From contig CAZBEI010000046.1 of assembly GCA_964490895.1 (NCBI GenBank), positions 1-56,004 of the forward strand: a stretch of 56,004 nt of DNA, written 5' to 3'. Numbering within the stretch: the first letter of the stretch is position 1; each line of letters begins with the position of its first letter. Made by a program: the position numbers and the translations under genes. This DNA comes from JACRAO01 sp964490895. Its GTDB lineage: Bacteria > Bdellovibrionota > UBA1018. This document shows positions 41,959 to 50,425 of this stretch, piece by piece. A model generated the notes under the pieces. It saw only the letters and a list, made by a program, of their open reading frames with translations, made no database searches and had not been told where the DNA came from.

Positions 41959-42575
41959 GTAAGTTGCATCTCCATTCGATTGTTCAGGGCTTTACTCAAA
42001 GTCTGTTTGTCCACATACTCAATAAATCCACCCATCGGCAATCCATGCGCCAGTTGGGTTATTTTTACTTTGAATGGCTTAAGGAGTCGTGCCAAAAAAA
42101 GCGCGGTTGCCTCTCCCTCGACACTCGGGTTTGTGGCTAAAATGACTTCCTTCAAATTATTTTTTTGAATTCTTTCTAGAAGTTCTTTAATTTTAAGTTC
42201 CTCTGGACCCACTCCATCTAGCGGACTGAGCGCCCCGTGCAAAACATGATACCTTCCACGAAATACTCCAGCTCCTTCGATCGAATGCACATCCGTGGGT
42301 TTTTCTACAACACAGAGAATTCCATTTTCTCTTTCTGGATGAGAGCAAAGAGGGCAAGGATCCACTTCTGTAAAAGTAAAACAAGAACCACAAAAACTTG
42401 TTCTCTCTTTGGCGCTTAAAACGGCCTGTGAAAGTGTTTTTGCGTAGTCCAAATTTTGTTTTAAAATAAAATGAGCAAGCCTTGTCGCTGTTTTCTCTCC
42501 CACCCCGGGCAGTTTTGAGAATTCAAAAATAAGCTTTGAAATAGGATCTTTTTGACTATTATTGGGTTGAAACAT
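41955..42575 (-). CDS. recR: Recombination mediator RecR
   Basis: 206 aa from ATG 42575; TTG 42587 is the alternative. A helix-hairpin-helix (LPGVGEKTATRLA) is followed by the four-cysteine zinc motif (CGSC ... CPLC) and the Toprim domain (LCVVEKPTDVHSIE). RecR works with RecF and RecO to load RecA at gaps. It overlaps dnaX by 17 bp and mglA by 4 bp. dnaX-recR order is common in bacteria. Confidence 0.95.
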   Translation of the reverse strand: MFQPNNSQKDPISKLIFEFSKLPGVGEKTATRLAHFILKQNLDYAKTLSQAVLSAKERTSFCGSCFTFTEVDPCPLCSHPERENGILCVVEKPTDVHSIEGAGVFRGRYHVLHGALSPLDGVGPEELKIKELLERIQKNNLKEVILATNPSVEGEATALFLARLLKPFKVKITQLAHGLPMGGFIEYVDKQTLSKALNNRMEMQLT

Positions 42576-44151
42576 GTTCCACCCCAAACAATGATTTTGC
42601 TTCTTTGATCAATGGATGCTGATCTGCTTTTTCTTGGCGTCTCACCTCTTGTTCTTTGAGCTCTCTTTCTTTTCTTTGAGCAATGCTTTCGCCCATGGTG
42701 TCTGTGCTCTTTTGAAGGATCTCAACCCGAATGCGAATGGGTTTTAGAAAATATTCCTTTCCTAAACCTAAAAGCTGGTCGTGGGTGGCCTTAGATTGCA
42801 GTTGGTCTTTAAAATACTGAGCCTCGGGTGGATACAAAATCGTCACCGTATCATTCGAAAGCGCCTCAGAAAAAGAGGGACTTGCTCCATGTTCTAAGAG
42901 GGAGGCTAAAAGAGGGCGGGTTTTTTTAACAAAAGTTATAAAATCCTCCCAATTTTTTGCAGAAGTCTCTTGTGGCACTACCTGGGCTGGAGGCGGATTT
43001 AAATTTTCAGCCTTGACCAAACTTTCGGCTGTGGCACATTTGATCACTAAAACATCCAAAACTGTTTTGGGTTGAGGAGACCTTGCAACCCAATCCATGC
43101 CATAATGTAAAATCTGAAAAATGAGCTCGAGCTCCTCGAGCGTACGCAGCAGAGAAAGACTCTTGAGTTCTTGGACTTCTTCTTCCGAGTACTCTAGGGT
43201 CGAACTCTGCGGCGCTCCAAGTTGAGCTAAAATAATCGCATGGATAAAATCAATAAGTCCCTTTGTAAACACTCTTAAATCATGCCCTTGCTGAAACACC
43301 TGCTCTATCATGGCAAGTGCATTAAGGGGCTTGCGTTCTAAAATCCCCCTCAAGGTTGTAAGCAGTGTTTGACTTTCGATGAGGCCAATACTTTCGCGAA
43401 CACTCTGCACTGTAATTTTTTTTCCGGAAAAAGAAATCACTTGATCTAAAAGAGACAGGGCATCGCGCATACTGCCCTCAGCTGCACGAGTGATGAGAAC
43501 TAAAGAAGCCTGATCCACTTCAATTCCCTCTTTCTCTGCAACGAAGCTCAGTCTAGAGTGCATTTGCGCTTGGCTCACTCTTCTCAAATCAAACCGCTGG
43601 CAACGAGAAAGAATCGTTATAGGGATTTTTTGTGGTTCTGTGGTTGCAAAAATAAAAAGAACATGTGGAGGAGGTTCTTCTAATGTTTTCAATAGCGCAT
43701 TAAATGCCGCTGTAGAAAGCATGTGGACTTCGTCAATGATATAAATTTTCTTCTGCCCTAAAGCGGGCAAAAATCTGGCGTTTTCTCTAAGCTCTCGGAC
43801 GGCATCCACTCCATTATGAGAAGCCCCGTCAATTTCAAGAACATCTAAACTATTTCCTTGAATCATTTCTCGACAAGGTGGGCACTCTTCGCAACAGATG
43901 CCTTCCTTTAGATTTTCGCAACGTACGGCTTTTGCAAAAATGCGGGCAATGGTTGTTTTTCCGATTCCACGCGAACCCGTCAGCAAATAAGCTTGATGAA
44001 CTCGAGAAAGTGCAAGCGCATTGATAAAAGTCTGGACAATAGTCTGCTGTCCTACGATGTCTGAAAACTGAGCAGGTCGCCATTTTCGAGCCAAAACGAT
44101 GTACGAAGACACTTCTATTTGCTCCTTATGTTTTTCGAGAGGCTGTGACAT
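42559..44151 (-). CDS. dnaX: DNA polymerase III subunits gamma/tau
   Basis: 530 aa. Walker A TGSRGIGKTT (about 58-67), a four-cysteine zinc module (CENLKEGICCEECPPC), DEVHML (Walker B) and the SRC motif (ILSRCQRFDLRR) are all present, as in clamp-loader gamma/tau. The C-terminal domain (about 370-530) is tau-like and shorter than in E. coli. It loads the sliding clamp. It heads the dnaX-recR-mglA-dksA-type operon. Confidence 0.95.
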   Translation of the reverse strand: MSQPLEKHKEQIEVSSYIVLARKWRPAQFSDIVGQQTIVQTFINALALSRVHQAYLLTGSRGIGKTTIARIFAKAVRCENLKEGICCEECPPCREMIQGNSLDVLEIDGASHNGVDAVRELRENARFLPALGQKKIYIIDEVHMLSTAAFNALLKTLEEPPPHVLFIFATTEPQKIPITILSRCQRFDLRRVSQAQMHSRLSFVAEKEGIEVDQASLVLITRAAEGSMRDALSLLDQVISFSGKKITVQSVRESIGLIESQTLLTTLRGILERKPLNALAMIEQVFQQGHDLRVFTKGLIDFIHAIILAQLGAPQSSTLEYSEEEVQELKSLSLLRTLEELELIFQILHYGMDWVARSPQPKTVLDVLVIKCATAESLVKAENLNPPPAQVVPQETSAKNWEDFITFVKKTRPLLASLLEHGASPSFSEALSNDTVTILYPPEAQYFKDQLQSKATHDQLLGLGKEYFLKPIRIRVEILQKSTDTMGESIAQRKERELKEQEVRRQEKADQHPLIKEAKSLFGVEHVSTQ

Positions 44152-44177
44152 TACTTCTGATCAAAAAGATAAACAAG

Positions 44178-44232
44178 CGAAAACATTCATGTTTTCGTCG
44201 CACCGAGCTAACGCTGTGGGCTTATGCGACGA
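44178..44232. repeat. Two overlapping stem-loops upstream of dnaX
   Basis: CGAAAACAT/ATGTTTTCG form 9-bp perfect arms with a TC loop (44178-44197), and TCGTCGCA/TGCGACGA pair over 44195-44232. They overlap, so only one can form at a time. They lie in the divergent gap between dnaX and the small membrane protein and may be regulatory; role unknown. Confidence 0.55.
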
Positions 44233-44281
44233 GTTATAACTAAAAATAACAAGAACCTTAAAAATAGGGTAAAATAGTTGT

Positions 44282-44581
44282 ATGACTACAACAAATTGTC
44301 CATTGGTTCAGTGTTGGGGATCTTGCGTTTTGTTCTGCCTAGTGTGGTTGTTTTTATCCTCCACCCTCCTGTATTACACTTGGAATAAAGTGATCTCCCA
44401 CATTACTTCCTGGAAGAAAGTCCAGTTTTGGCATGCTCTGCTTTTTGTGGCCACCTTGTGGGCGTTTTGTGTCCCGCGATACTTGATGAATAAACAATTT
44501 GGCCGCAGCAGTTGCTGCCATTCAAACTGTGACACACAAAATCAAGGCAAGCCGCCATGTCCCTACGAAAAGAAGACCTGA
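44282..44581 (+). CDS. Small cysteine-rich membrane protein, unknown
   Basis: 99 aa. Two hydrophobic segments (about 11-32 and 49-66) and a C-terminal CCHSNCDTQNQGKPPC cluster of four cysteines that could bind metal or form disulphides. I recognise no family. The 3' end overlaps the convergent MscS-like fragment by 19 bp. Translation signals are weak, so the gene call is moderate. Confidence 0.5.
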   Translation: MTTTNCPLVQCWGSCVLFCLVWLFLSSTLLYYTWNKVISHITSWKKVQFWHALLFVATLWAFCVPRYLMNKQFGRSSCCHSNCDTQNQGKPPCPYEKKT

Positions 44582-44886
44582 TCAGGAGCGAGTGAGATTT
44601 TTTCAGCTTCCAATAGAGGGATGAGTTTTTCGTAAAACTCTGAAATGACTTGATTTGTTTTTTCAGAATGGACTACCCAAAAATTGACTTTTATGACTTG
44701 TAAGTTTTCTGCAACCGAGACGAGTATGACACCGGGTGTTTTTTCTTCTAAAATCCCTGGTACGTTTTGAAGTGCTTTGAGGCAAGTTTGCTTGATTTTT
44801 GAAAAAGGAGTTTGCCAAGAAAACCGAATTGAAATCGAACACGTTGACTCGTGAGAAATAATTAGCGCAATCCTATTGAAATTCAA
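44563..44886 (-). pseudogene. MscS C-terminal domain-like fragment without membrane part
   Basis: 107 aa. ISIRFSWQTPFSKIKQTCLK and then NVPGILEEKTPGVILV and IKVNFWVV match the soluble beta and alpha-beta domains that end MscS-type mechanosensitive channels. No membrane helices precede it, so a channel cannot form. It may be a degraded gene, or a small stand-alone domain. Confidence 0.5.
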
Positions 44887-44923
44887 TCCGTGATTTTATA
44901 GATTTGATACCGTGGAGTGAATT

Positions 44924-45472
44924 GTGGACCCCTATTTATTAAAAACAAAAACTGGAGCAGTGTATGTTTGTCCTTTTCTCAACCCCGAAAATAAACTCAT
45001 CATTCAAGAGATCACCCTCAGCCCAAAGGCGACGGAACCCCAAACTCCTTTCTACCAACTCCCCGCAGACTTTTTATCCCTTCTGAAATCTTTAGAAGTC
45101 TATTTTGCCTCCGGAGAGCCTCTCCCCAGTATCCCTTGGGATATTTTATATACAGACTCTTGTACCCCTTTCCAACTCTCCGTCTATCGAGCTATCGAAA
45201 AAATTCCACATGGCGAAACCCGAACTTATGCTTGGGTAGCTAAAAAAACAGGAAATCCGAAAGCTTCGCAAGCAGTGGGACAAGCCCTGCGAAAAAACCC
45301 TTTTCCAGTCCTAATCCCTTGCCATCGCGTAGTCAGCCAAACCTCGATTGGCGGATTTATGGGCAAATGTGACCTCGCGCTTCCAGAGCTAAAACTCAAA
45401 CAATGGCTGATTGATTTGGAGTATCGGTTTAGAAATCCTGTCTTCGCATTTTTACAGGAGTCCTTTGCTTGA
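44924..45472 (+). CDS. ogt: O6-methylguanine-DNA methyltransferase (Ogt/Ada type)
   Basis: 182 aa from GTG 44924. The acceptor motif PCHRVV (about 136-141, Cys137) is intact, as are the helix-turn-helix YAWVAKKTGNPKASQAVG and the final helix. It repairs O6-alkylguanine by irreversible transfer to Cys. The protein is longer at its N-terminus than minimal family members. The 3' end overlaps the next gene by 4 bp. Confidence 0.93.
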   Translation: MDPYLLKTKTGAVYVCPFLNPENKLIIQEITLSPKATEPQTPFYQLPADFLSLLKSLEVYFASGEPLPSIPWDILYTDSCTPFQLSVYRAIEKIPHGETRTYAWVAKKTGNPKASQAVGQALRKNPFPVLIPCHRVVSQTSIGGFMGKCDLALPELKLKQWLIDLEYRFRNPVFAFLQESFA

Positions 45473-46671
45473 AAAAAGCAACCTCTTTCTTGGGCCCTGT
45501 TTCTTTTTTGGTGTTAGCGGGCACTGGCGTTTTCTGGGCCTTTCGGCGCGGCGGACAAGATTTTTCGGTTTTTTACCAAGTCTGGAAACTGATCCTCTCT
45601 GGACAAGGTTCTCAGATTTATCAAAACTCTCCTGATCGCTTTCTTTATGCTCCGGGGTTTGGGTACTTGCTCAGCCCGCTTGCTTTATTCCCTTTTAATA
45701 TAGCCTTGGCTCTTTGGTGTGGATTAAAAATACTGGCACTCGTCTTTTTATTGCGGCTTTTTACTTCGACGATAACCTCGCCCTCTCTTTATTTTGGAGC
45801 CCTCCTCTTTATTGCAAGACCCTTGCTTCTGGATTTTAGGTATGGACAAATCAATATTTTCCTACTTTTTTCGAGTCTGTGGGCGCTTTTTATTTTTACA
45901 CAGGACCCTCATAAAAAAAAATCACTCTTTTTAAGTTGGTTTTTGCTTGGGTTTTTTTCTGCCAGTAAACTCCTCACATTGCCCCTGCTGTTAATCCCAT
46001 GGATCACCCGAGACCCAAAATTAAAACAAGCGCAATGGGGTGCTCTCTCTGGTGTGCTTGTCACTTTTTCTACCCCGTTTCTTTTCAACCCCAGTGTGGC
46101 CTTGACCCTTTTCTCACAGTGGAAAGTCGCTTTAATGAATAGGGGAGTGCCACTAGAATCTGACAACCAATCTTTCGTAGCCCTCCTGCATCGACTACTG
46201 AGCGGAAAACCCGTACACCTTGTTTCGCATGGATCTCAATTTTTAAGTCTTGGAAGCCCACTCGCCTCAGAAGGTACCATTTTTTTATTAGGACTCATTT
46301 GGGCAGCTCTCATTTTCAGCCTTTATTTTTATTGGATGTTTCGAGGTCCTAAGGGGCAGCCCCTGCGTTGGATAGCTCTATTGCTCGGGCTTTTGATTTT
46401 ACCATCTCACCTGATCTGGAAATCTTATTTTGTATTTGCACTCCCGCTTGCGCTGGTTGCACTTAAAGATTTTAGCCATTCAAAAAAAATCCCTGCAGCA
46501 TGTTTCTTAGGACTTGTTTTTTTCCTTATGAACTTGAGCAACTATGACTTTATCGGGCTCCATTATGCCTGGAAACTCGAAGCTTATTCTGTGATGCTGC
46601 TTGCTCACTTGCTATTGCTAGTAATCGTTTTTCTGGGGAACCAACAAAGGCACCAGCTTCCCAGGAGCTAA
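45469..46671 (+). CDS. Polytopic membrane glycosyltransferase-like protein (GT87/DUF2029)
   Basis: 400 aa from TTG 45469, with CAGGAG eight bases upstream. About ten hydrophobic segments. The periplasmic Asp motif GQDFSVFY (about 29-36), LYAPGFGYLLSP and FRYGQIN fit GT-C polyprenyl-phosphate mannosyl/arabinosyltransferases of the DUF2029 type. It probably adds a sugar to a lipid or surface polymer. It is coupled to ogt only by overlap, so function need not be shared. Confidence 0.78.
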   Translation: MKKATSFLGPVSFLVLAGTGVFWAFRRGGQDFSVFYQVWKLILSGQGSQIYQNSPDRFLYAPGFGYLLSPLALFPFNIALALWCGLKILALVFLLRLFTSTITSPSLYFGALLFIARPLLLDFRYGQINIFLLFSSLWALFIFTQDPHKKKSLFLSWFLLGFFSASKLLTLPLLLIPWITRDPKLKQAQWGALSGVLVTFSTPFLFNPSVALTLFSQWKVALMNRGVPLESDNQSFVALLHRLLSGKPVHLVSHGSQFLSLGSPLASEGTIFLLGLIWAALIFSLYFYWMFRGPKGQPLRWIALLLGLLILPSHLIWKSYFVFALPLALVALKDFSHSKKIPAACFLGLVFFLMNLSNYDFIGLHYAWKLEAYSVMLLAHLLLLVIVFLGNQQRHQLPRS

Positions 46672-46720
46672 GAGAAAATGTGTTGCTGACAACCTCGTCC
46701 AGATCTTCTATAAGCATTAA

Positions 46721-47680
46721 ATGAAATTTTATCTAAGACTGACGCCGTCCCCTTTTGTGAAGGGCCTTTTTCTAATCGCATTATTGCCAGCCCTTACAAA
46801 CTGTGTCTCTGCTATCCGGGCAGTGGGGATTGGTTTTTTTTACTCTCACGCAGATCTTCCTGAAAACCAAATCCTTCACGACATCTCCTACCGCTCTGAC
46901 CATGGAGCTGATCCCATTAAACACAAACTTGATTTATTTTTGCCAACTGGAAAAAACTGGCCCGTAATCATTTTTATTCATGGCGGTGGCTGGAACACAG
47001 GCGACAAAGGTTTAGCGGTCGGGAGCAAAGATGTCTATGGCAATATCGGACGCTATTATGCATCTCGCGGCATTGGTGTAGCCACGATCAATTACCGTTT
47101 GCTTCCAGGTGTGACTTTGCAAGACGAAATTGCAGACTGTGCCGCGGCTTTTGCTTGGGTTTATCATCACATCAAAGACTATGGCGGCAATCCTAAAGCT
47201 CTGTTTCTCTCAGGACATTCCGCTGGTACACAATTGGCAGCACACCTGGCGCTCAATCCAGAGGTTTTAAAAAAACAAAAGCTCTCCCCCACTATTATTT
47301 GCGGTGTGATCGCTGTCAGTGGTGCAGGTTTTGATCTCACTGATAAAGTAACCTACGAGTTAGGTGCAGACATCAAGTATTACGAAGAACGTTTTCAAAA
47401 AGAAAACAACGGCGTAGATTGGCAAAAAGTTTCGTCCCCTCTGACTTTCTTAAACAACCATGCTCCACCCTTTTTGATTCTGTATGCAACTGGCGAAAGT
47501 AAACCGCTGCAAAGGCAGTCTCAACTTTTATACCAACGTCTCACAGAAAAAAATAATCAAGCAAAGCTCCTCGTCATTTCTGGAGAAGATCACGACAGAA
47601 TGGTGCTGGTTCTCAGTCACCCCAAAAAAACGGCCTCTCCTGCTATTTTAGATTTTATTAAAAACCATGCCTGTCGGTGA
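46721..47680 (+). CDS. Lipoprotein-like alpha/beta-hydrolase esterase (BD-FAE type)
   Basis: 319 aa. An N-terminal signal with LPALTNC resembles a lipobox (Cys28). HGGGW (about 87-91) forms the oxyanion hole, GHSAGT holds the nucleophile Ser, and GEDHDRM carries the catalytic His. The acid is probably in the YATGESKPL turn, where Asp is usual. It probably hydrolyses esters or peptides at the cell surface. ATG 46721 is 49 bp after the preceding stop. Confidence 0.8.
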   Translation: MKFYLRLTPSPFVKGLFLIALLPALTNCVSAIRAVGIGFFYSHADLPENQILHDISYRSDHGADPIKHKLDLFLPTGKNWPVIIFIHGGGWNTGDKGLAVGSKDVYGNIGRYYASRGIGVATINYRLLPGVTLQDEIADCAAAFAWVYHHIKDYGGNPKALFLSGHSAGTQLAAHLALNPEVLKKQKLSPTIICGVIAVSGAGFDLTDKVTYELGADIKYYEERFQKENNGVDWQKVSSPLTFLNNHAPPFLILYATGESKPLQRQSQLLYQRLTEKNNQAKLLVISGEDHDRMVLVLSHPKKTASPAILDFIKNHACR

Positions 47681-47726
47681 GTCTTAGAGTTATTTTTCTA
47701 AACCTAGACTTGGCTTCTCCTTAGGC

Positions 47727-48155
47727 TCAGAGCAACAGAAGATCTAGAAAAACCCTTGGTTTAATAATCTTAATGGTTTCCCACTCTTTGAGTTTTAATA
47801 AATCCTGATCACCACTCACAATAAAACTGGCTTTTCCAACCAGAGCAGCTTGAAGATAAATTTTATCATTAGGGTCAGAGATAAATATATTTTTATACTC
47901 AACATCTTTCACAATTTCACTATCTAGCTCTAAAAACTGAAGCATTTCTTCAATCTCTTGATCAGAAGAAAGGATCAATTTTCTGACTTTTGGATAACGA
48001 AGACAACGCCTTACTTCTTCTTGAATGGGGCTAGAAGTAATGAGAGTAAATGCTCCATTTTCTAAAAATTTCTGAAAGATTCTCCCTGGTGGACCCATTG
48101 GATTAATAAAAGCGCTAGCATAAATGTTGGCGTCAAGAACTACTCTAGGTGTCAT
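47727..48155 (-). CDS. PIN-domain toxin (COG1569-like)
   Basis: 142 aa. VVLDANIYASAF gives the first catalytic Asp (Asp8). PIQEEVRRCLRYPKVRK and ISDPNDKIYLQAAL carry later acidic residues of a PIN nuclease, as does VSGDQDLLKL. It is the toxin of a Phd-type module with the antitoxin upstream. There is no ribosome-binding site before ATG 48155; instead the leader is a stepwise repeat of CAGCGACA-A(n) units. Confidence 0.85.
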   Translation of the reverse strand: MTPRVVLDANIYASAFINPMGPPGRIFQKFLENGAFTLITSSPIQEEVRRCLRYPKVRKLILSSDQEIEEMLQFLELDSEIVKDVEYKNIFISDPNDKIYLQAALVGKASFIVSGDQDLLKLKEWETIKIIKPRVFLDLLLL

Positions 48156-48156
48156 T

Positions 48157-48207
48157 GCTGTTTTTTGTCGCTGTTTTTTTGTCGCTGTTTTTTTTGTTGC
48201 TGTTTTT
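48157..48207. repeat. Stepwise T-run repeat between antitoxin and toxin genes
   Basis: Reading the plus strand, GCTG-T6-GTC (48157-48169), GCTG-T7-GTC (48170-48183), GCTG-T8-GTT (48184-48198), then GCTG-T5-A form a ladder in which the T-run grows by one per unit. It fills the whole gap between the two genes and occupies the toxin's ribosome-binding region, with no Shine-Dalgarno sequence. Slippage could change toxin translation. Confidence 0.85.
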
Positions 48208-48490
48208 ATTTTTTAACTTTTCGAGTTGCATGTTTAGCTTTGTTTGCAATAGCCATCACTTCAGCCTCTTTGAGGGGCGAATTTTTTATGGCAAGGGATT
48301 GTTTCTTAAAAAACTCAAGCGCATTTTGTCGCGCCAAATTTCTGATTCGCTCCATTTTCTCAATGGGAACAACTGCAGCCAAGGGCTTTCCCTTTCGCTC
48401 AATGACAAACTCATCTTGCAAGAGTGCAACACGATTGAGAATGTCTCCCAGTTGTTGTCTCACTTTGAGTGTAGAAACTTTGTACGTCAT
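48206..48490 (-). CDS. Phd/YefM-type antitoxin
   Basis: 94 aa. TYKVSTLKVRQQLGDILNRV and FVIERKGKPLAAVVPIEKM match the Phd/YefM N-terminal DNA-binding fold; the lysine-rich tail (KHATRKVKK) would bind the toxin. It represses its own promoter, at which an inverted repeat covers the -10 box. Paired with the PIN gene downstream. Confidence 0.85.
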   Translation of the reverse strand: MTYKVSTLKVRQQLGDILNRVALLQDEFVIERKGKPLAAVVPIEKMERIRNLARQNALEFFKKQSLAIKNSPLKEAEVMAIANKAKHATRKVKK

Positions 48491-48503
48491 TTCACATATC
48501 TCC

Positions 48504-48546
48504 CAACTATACTAACTATTATAGTTGATAATGATGCTACCGTCAA
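48504..48546 (-). promoter_or_regulatory. Sigma70 promoter and operator of the Phd/PIN module
   Basis: On the minus strand, TTGACG (48541-48546) is a -35 box, followed after 17 bp by a perfect TATAAT (48518-48523). CAACTAT (48504-48510) and ATAGTTG (48521-48527) form an inverted repeat that overlaps the -10 box. This is the cleanest sigma70 promoter seen in the window and is placed for repression by the antitoxin. Confidence 0.8.
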
Positions 48547-48551
48547 TCGAG

Positions 48552-49106
48552 TTATTTCTCCAACCCCCGCACCATCGAAGAAAATGGAACGGACTCAATC
48601 GGCATCGGCTGAGGCAAAGACTCCCCACGAACCATAGAAGACACACGTTTTTGCGAGGATAGTGTCATCAAATGCATGCGCAATTCTTTGAACATAGCAT
48701 ATTTAATGCTGACGTCGTTTTCTTGCAGCACAACTTGTTTGGCCATTTTTTCTTTCAAATTTATGATGACAGGAGCCTTGAGATTAGCCGTCATCTCAGC
48801 AATTGTTTCTGGAATCGTCAAAATCGTCAGGACGGCCGCCTGATTGAGGTGATCGAGCTTCAATTCTCTCAGCTCCAATGCAGAAAGCCTGGCCATATAA
48901 TCCGGTTTAAAAATTTTAGGTTCCAACACTGGAAATGAGAGGTCGGGTTTTTCGATTGACTGCAACCACAATATCAACGTCTCATCCGACGGATCGATGA
49001 GACAATATTTCGTCAACTCAGGAAACCCTAAAAGTCCCTGAGGCAAAGTCAATAGATCCCCATCGCCAATGGTGAGCTGTCCAAAACGTCCTGTCTTTAT
49101 GATCAC
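48552..49106 (-). CDS. fliW: Flagellar assembly factor FliW
   Basis: 184 aa. GLLGFPELTKYCLIDP and DLSFPVLEP match FliW, which binds CsrA and releases it from flagellin mRNA. A C-terminal extension after about 150 is longer than in Bacillus FliW. It follows csrA in the flagellar operon, consistent with the CsrA-FliW-flagellin switch. Confidence 0.88.
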   Translation of the reverse strand: MIIKTGRFGQLTIGDGDLLTLPQGLLGFPELTKYCLIDPSDETLILWLQSIEKPDLSFPVLEPKIFKPDYMARLSALELRELKLDHLNQAAVLTILTIPETIAEMTANLKAPVIINLKEKMAKQVVLQENDVSIKYAMFKELRMHLMTLSSQKRVSSMVRGESLPQPMPIESVPFSSMVRGLEK

Positions 49107-49166
49107 ACGCCACCCCCTGATGAAAGTATTGCGCTCTTTTTCCTAAAATTCAAGGGGGGTAAACAA

Positions 49167-49391
49167 TTATCCCTTCAGGGCTTTGGACACCTGGTCTAAA
49201 CCCAATGGGACCTGGGAAGCCTGTTCATTTTGCTCTTTGATGGCCGTATAGACTTCTTCCCGATGAATTTTGGTCTCTTTGGGGGCCTGAATGCCCAACC
49301 GGACCTGCTTCCCTTTGATTTGCACAATGACAATCTTGATATGGTCATCGATTGCAATGCTTTCTCCAAGTTTACGCGTCAGTACTAGCAT
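49167..49391 (-). CDS. csrA: Carbon storage regulator CsrA
   Basis: 74 aa. LVLTRKLGESIAI and VRLGIQAPKETKIHREEVY are textbook CsrA. The C-terminus runs about 13 residues beyond E. coli CsrA; in FliW-regulated species such an extension contacts FliW. It acts as a translational repressor by binding GGA motifs. It lies between flgL and fliW. Confidence 0.96.
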   Translation of the reverse strand: MLVLTRKLGESIAIDDHIKIVIVQIKGKQVRLGIQAPKETKIHREEVYTAIKEQNEQASQVPLGLDQVSKALKG

Positions 49392-49461
49392 AGATAAGTA
49401 TTCCTTTACCGATAAAAACTTTTAATCCAAGCTGCGATGAGTTGCAAGCAAACTCCTAAAA

Positions 49462-50415
49462 TTATTTCAAAAAATCCATTAAAGTCGGTTGTATGAGCTT
49501 TTGGCTACTTGCTAAAACATTCTTAAAAACGATTTCTTCCTTTGTCAAATCACTTGCCACTTGAGCCATATCGGCATCTTCGATCAAAGAACTGAGCTGA
49601 GCATTGGTCACATTGTGCCTTTCTAATGCCTGAGTGGTCCCCTGTATTCCATTGATGCGTGACCCAACCTTAGAACGTGTCGCAGTGAGCTGGGTATGCA
49701 TTTGATCAAATCTCTCAAGAGTCAAACGTATTCCCTCCAAGTCTCCGGAGAGTAAAGAAATTCTTAAATTTTGAAGCTCATCAAATAGATTGACACCCTC
49801 TGGCTGGGGGACTGGGTTTTCCGAGTCACCACCGGCAGGATTTCTAAGGGGGGTGTAGACTTCTCTAGGATGCGTATTAAATGCTTCTTTGCCAGTGACA
49901 TTCATCGAGACAAAAACGTCTTTTCCGATTTCAGTCATCATTTGGCCGTCATCACCCAAAAATCTCCCGTCTTCAGCAACTGGGGGGCGATCTGTTTTAT
50001 AACCGCCAAAAAGATAACGATCCCCAATACGTCTATTCGCCGTGGCGACCGCTTGATTGTAAAGCTGGGTAACCTCTTCTGCCACACCCAGTCGTGTTGC
50101 TGGATTGGAGCTCGCACCACTGGCTTGCCCCAGTGCAATTTCCTTAGCCCTCACTGATAAGTCTGCCAACTCGCTTAAGGCTTGGTCCGTGTTCTCTAAA
50201 TAAGTCTCGGCCAGGCGTGAGTTCATTTGATATTGGTCATTGTTGACTTTATCCGTCCTAATTTCTAAGACTTTTGCGGCTCCAATAGGATCGTCTGAGG
50301 GCGTGTTTAATTTTTTTAATGTCGCAGATTGCTGTTGTAGATTTTCCATCCGTTCTTTGCTCCTTCGGATGGAATTTCGAACCGTATCGTAGTTGGTCGT
50401 TTCAGTCACTCGCAT
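49462..50415 (-). CDS. flgL: Flagellar hook-filament junction protein FlgL (HAP3)
   Basis: 317 aa. The N-terminal flagellin-like helix (RVTETTNYDTVRNSIRRSKE, LQQQSATLKKLNTPSDDP) and the terminal helix (ANNT-type region SLIEDADMAQVASDLTKEE) fit FlgL. The variable middle is short. It is exported by the flagellar type III system. It follows flgK with a 10-bp gap. Confidence 0.93.
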   Translation of the reverse strand: MRVTETTNYDTVRNSIRRSKERMENLQQQSATLKKLNTPSDDPIGAAKVLEIRTDKVNNDQYQMNSRLAETYLENTDQALSELADLSVRAKEIALGQASGASSNPATRLGVAEEVTQLYNQAVATANRRIGDRYLFGGYKTDRPPVAEDGRFLGDDGQMMTEIGKDVFVSMNVTGKEAFNTHPREVYTPLRNPAGGDSENPVPQPEGVNLFDELQNLRISLLSGDLEGIRLTLERFDQMHTQLTATRSKVGSRINGIQGTTQALERHNVTNAQLSSLIEDADMAQVASDLTKEEIVFKNVLASSQKLIQPTLMDFLK

Positions 50416-50425
50416 TATTCAATCC

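Noticed and set aside
50035..50050. A 13/16 match to the GC-rich palindrome inside flgL
   Set aside because: It is not symmetric in its left half and lies in conserved coding sequence (ATANRRIG), so it is probably chance.
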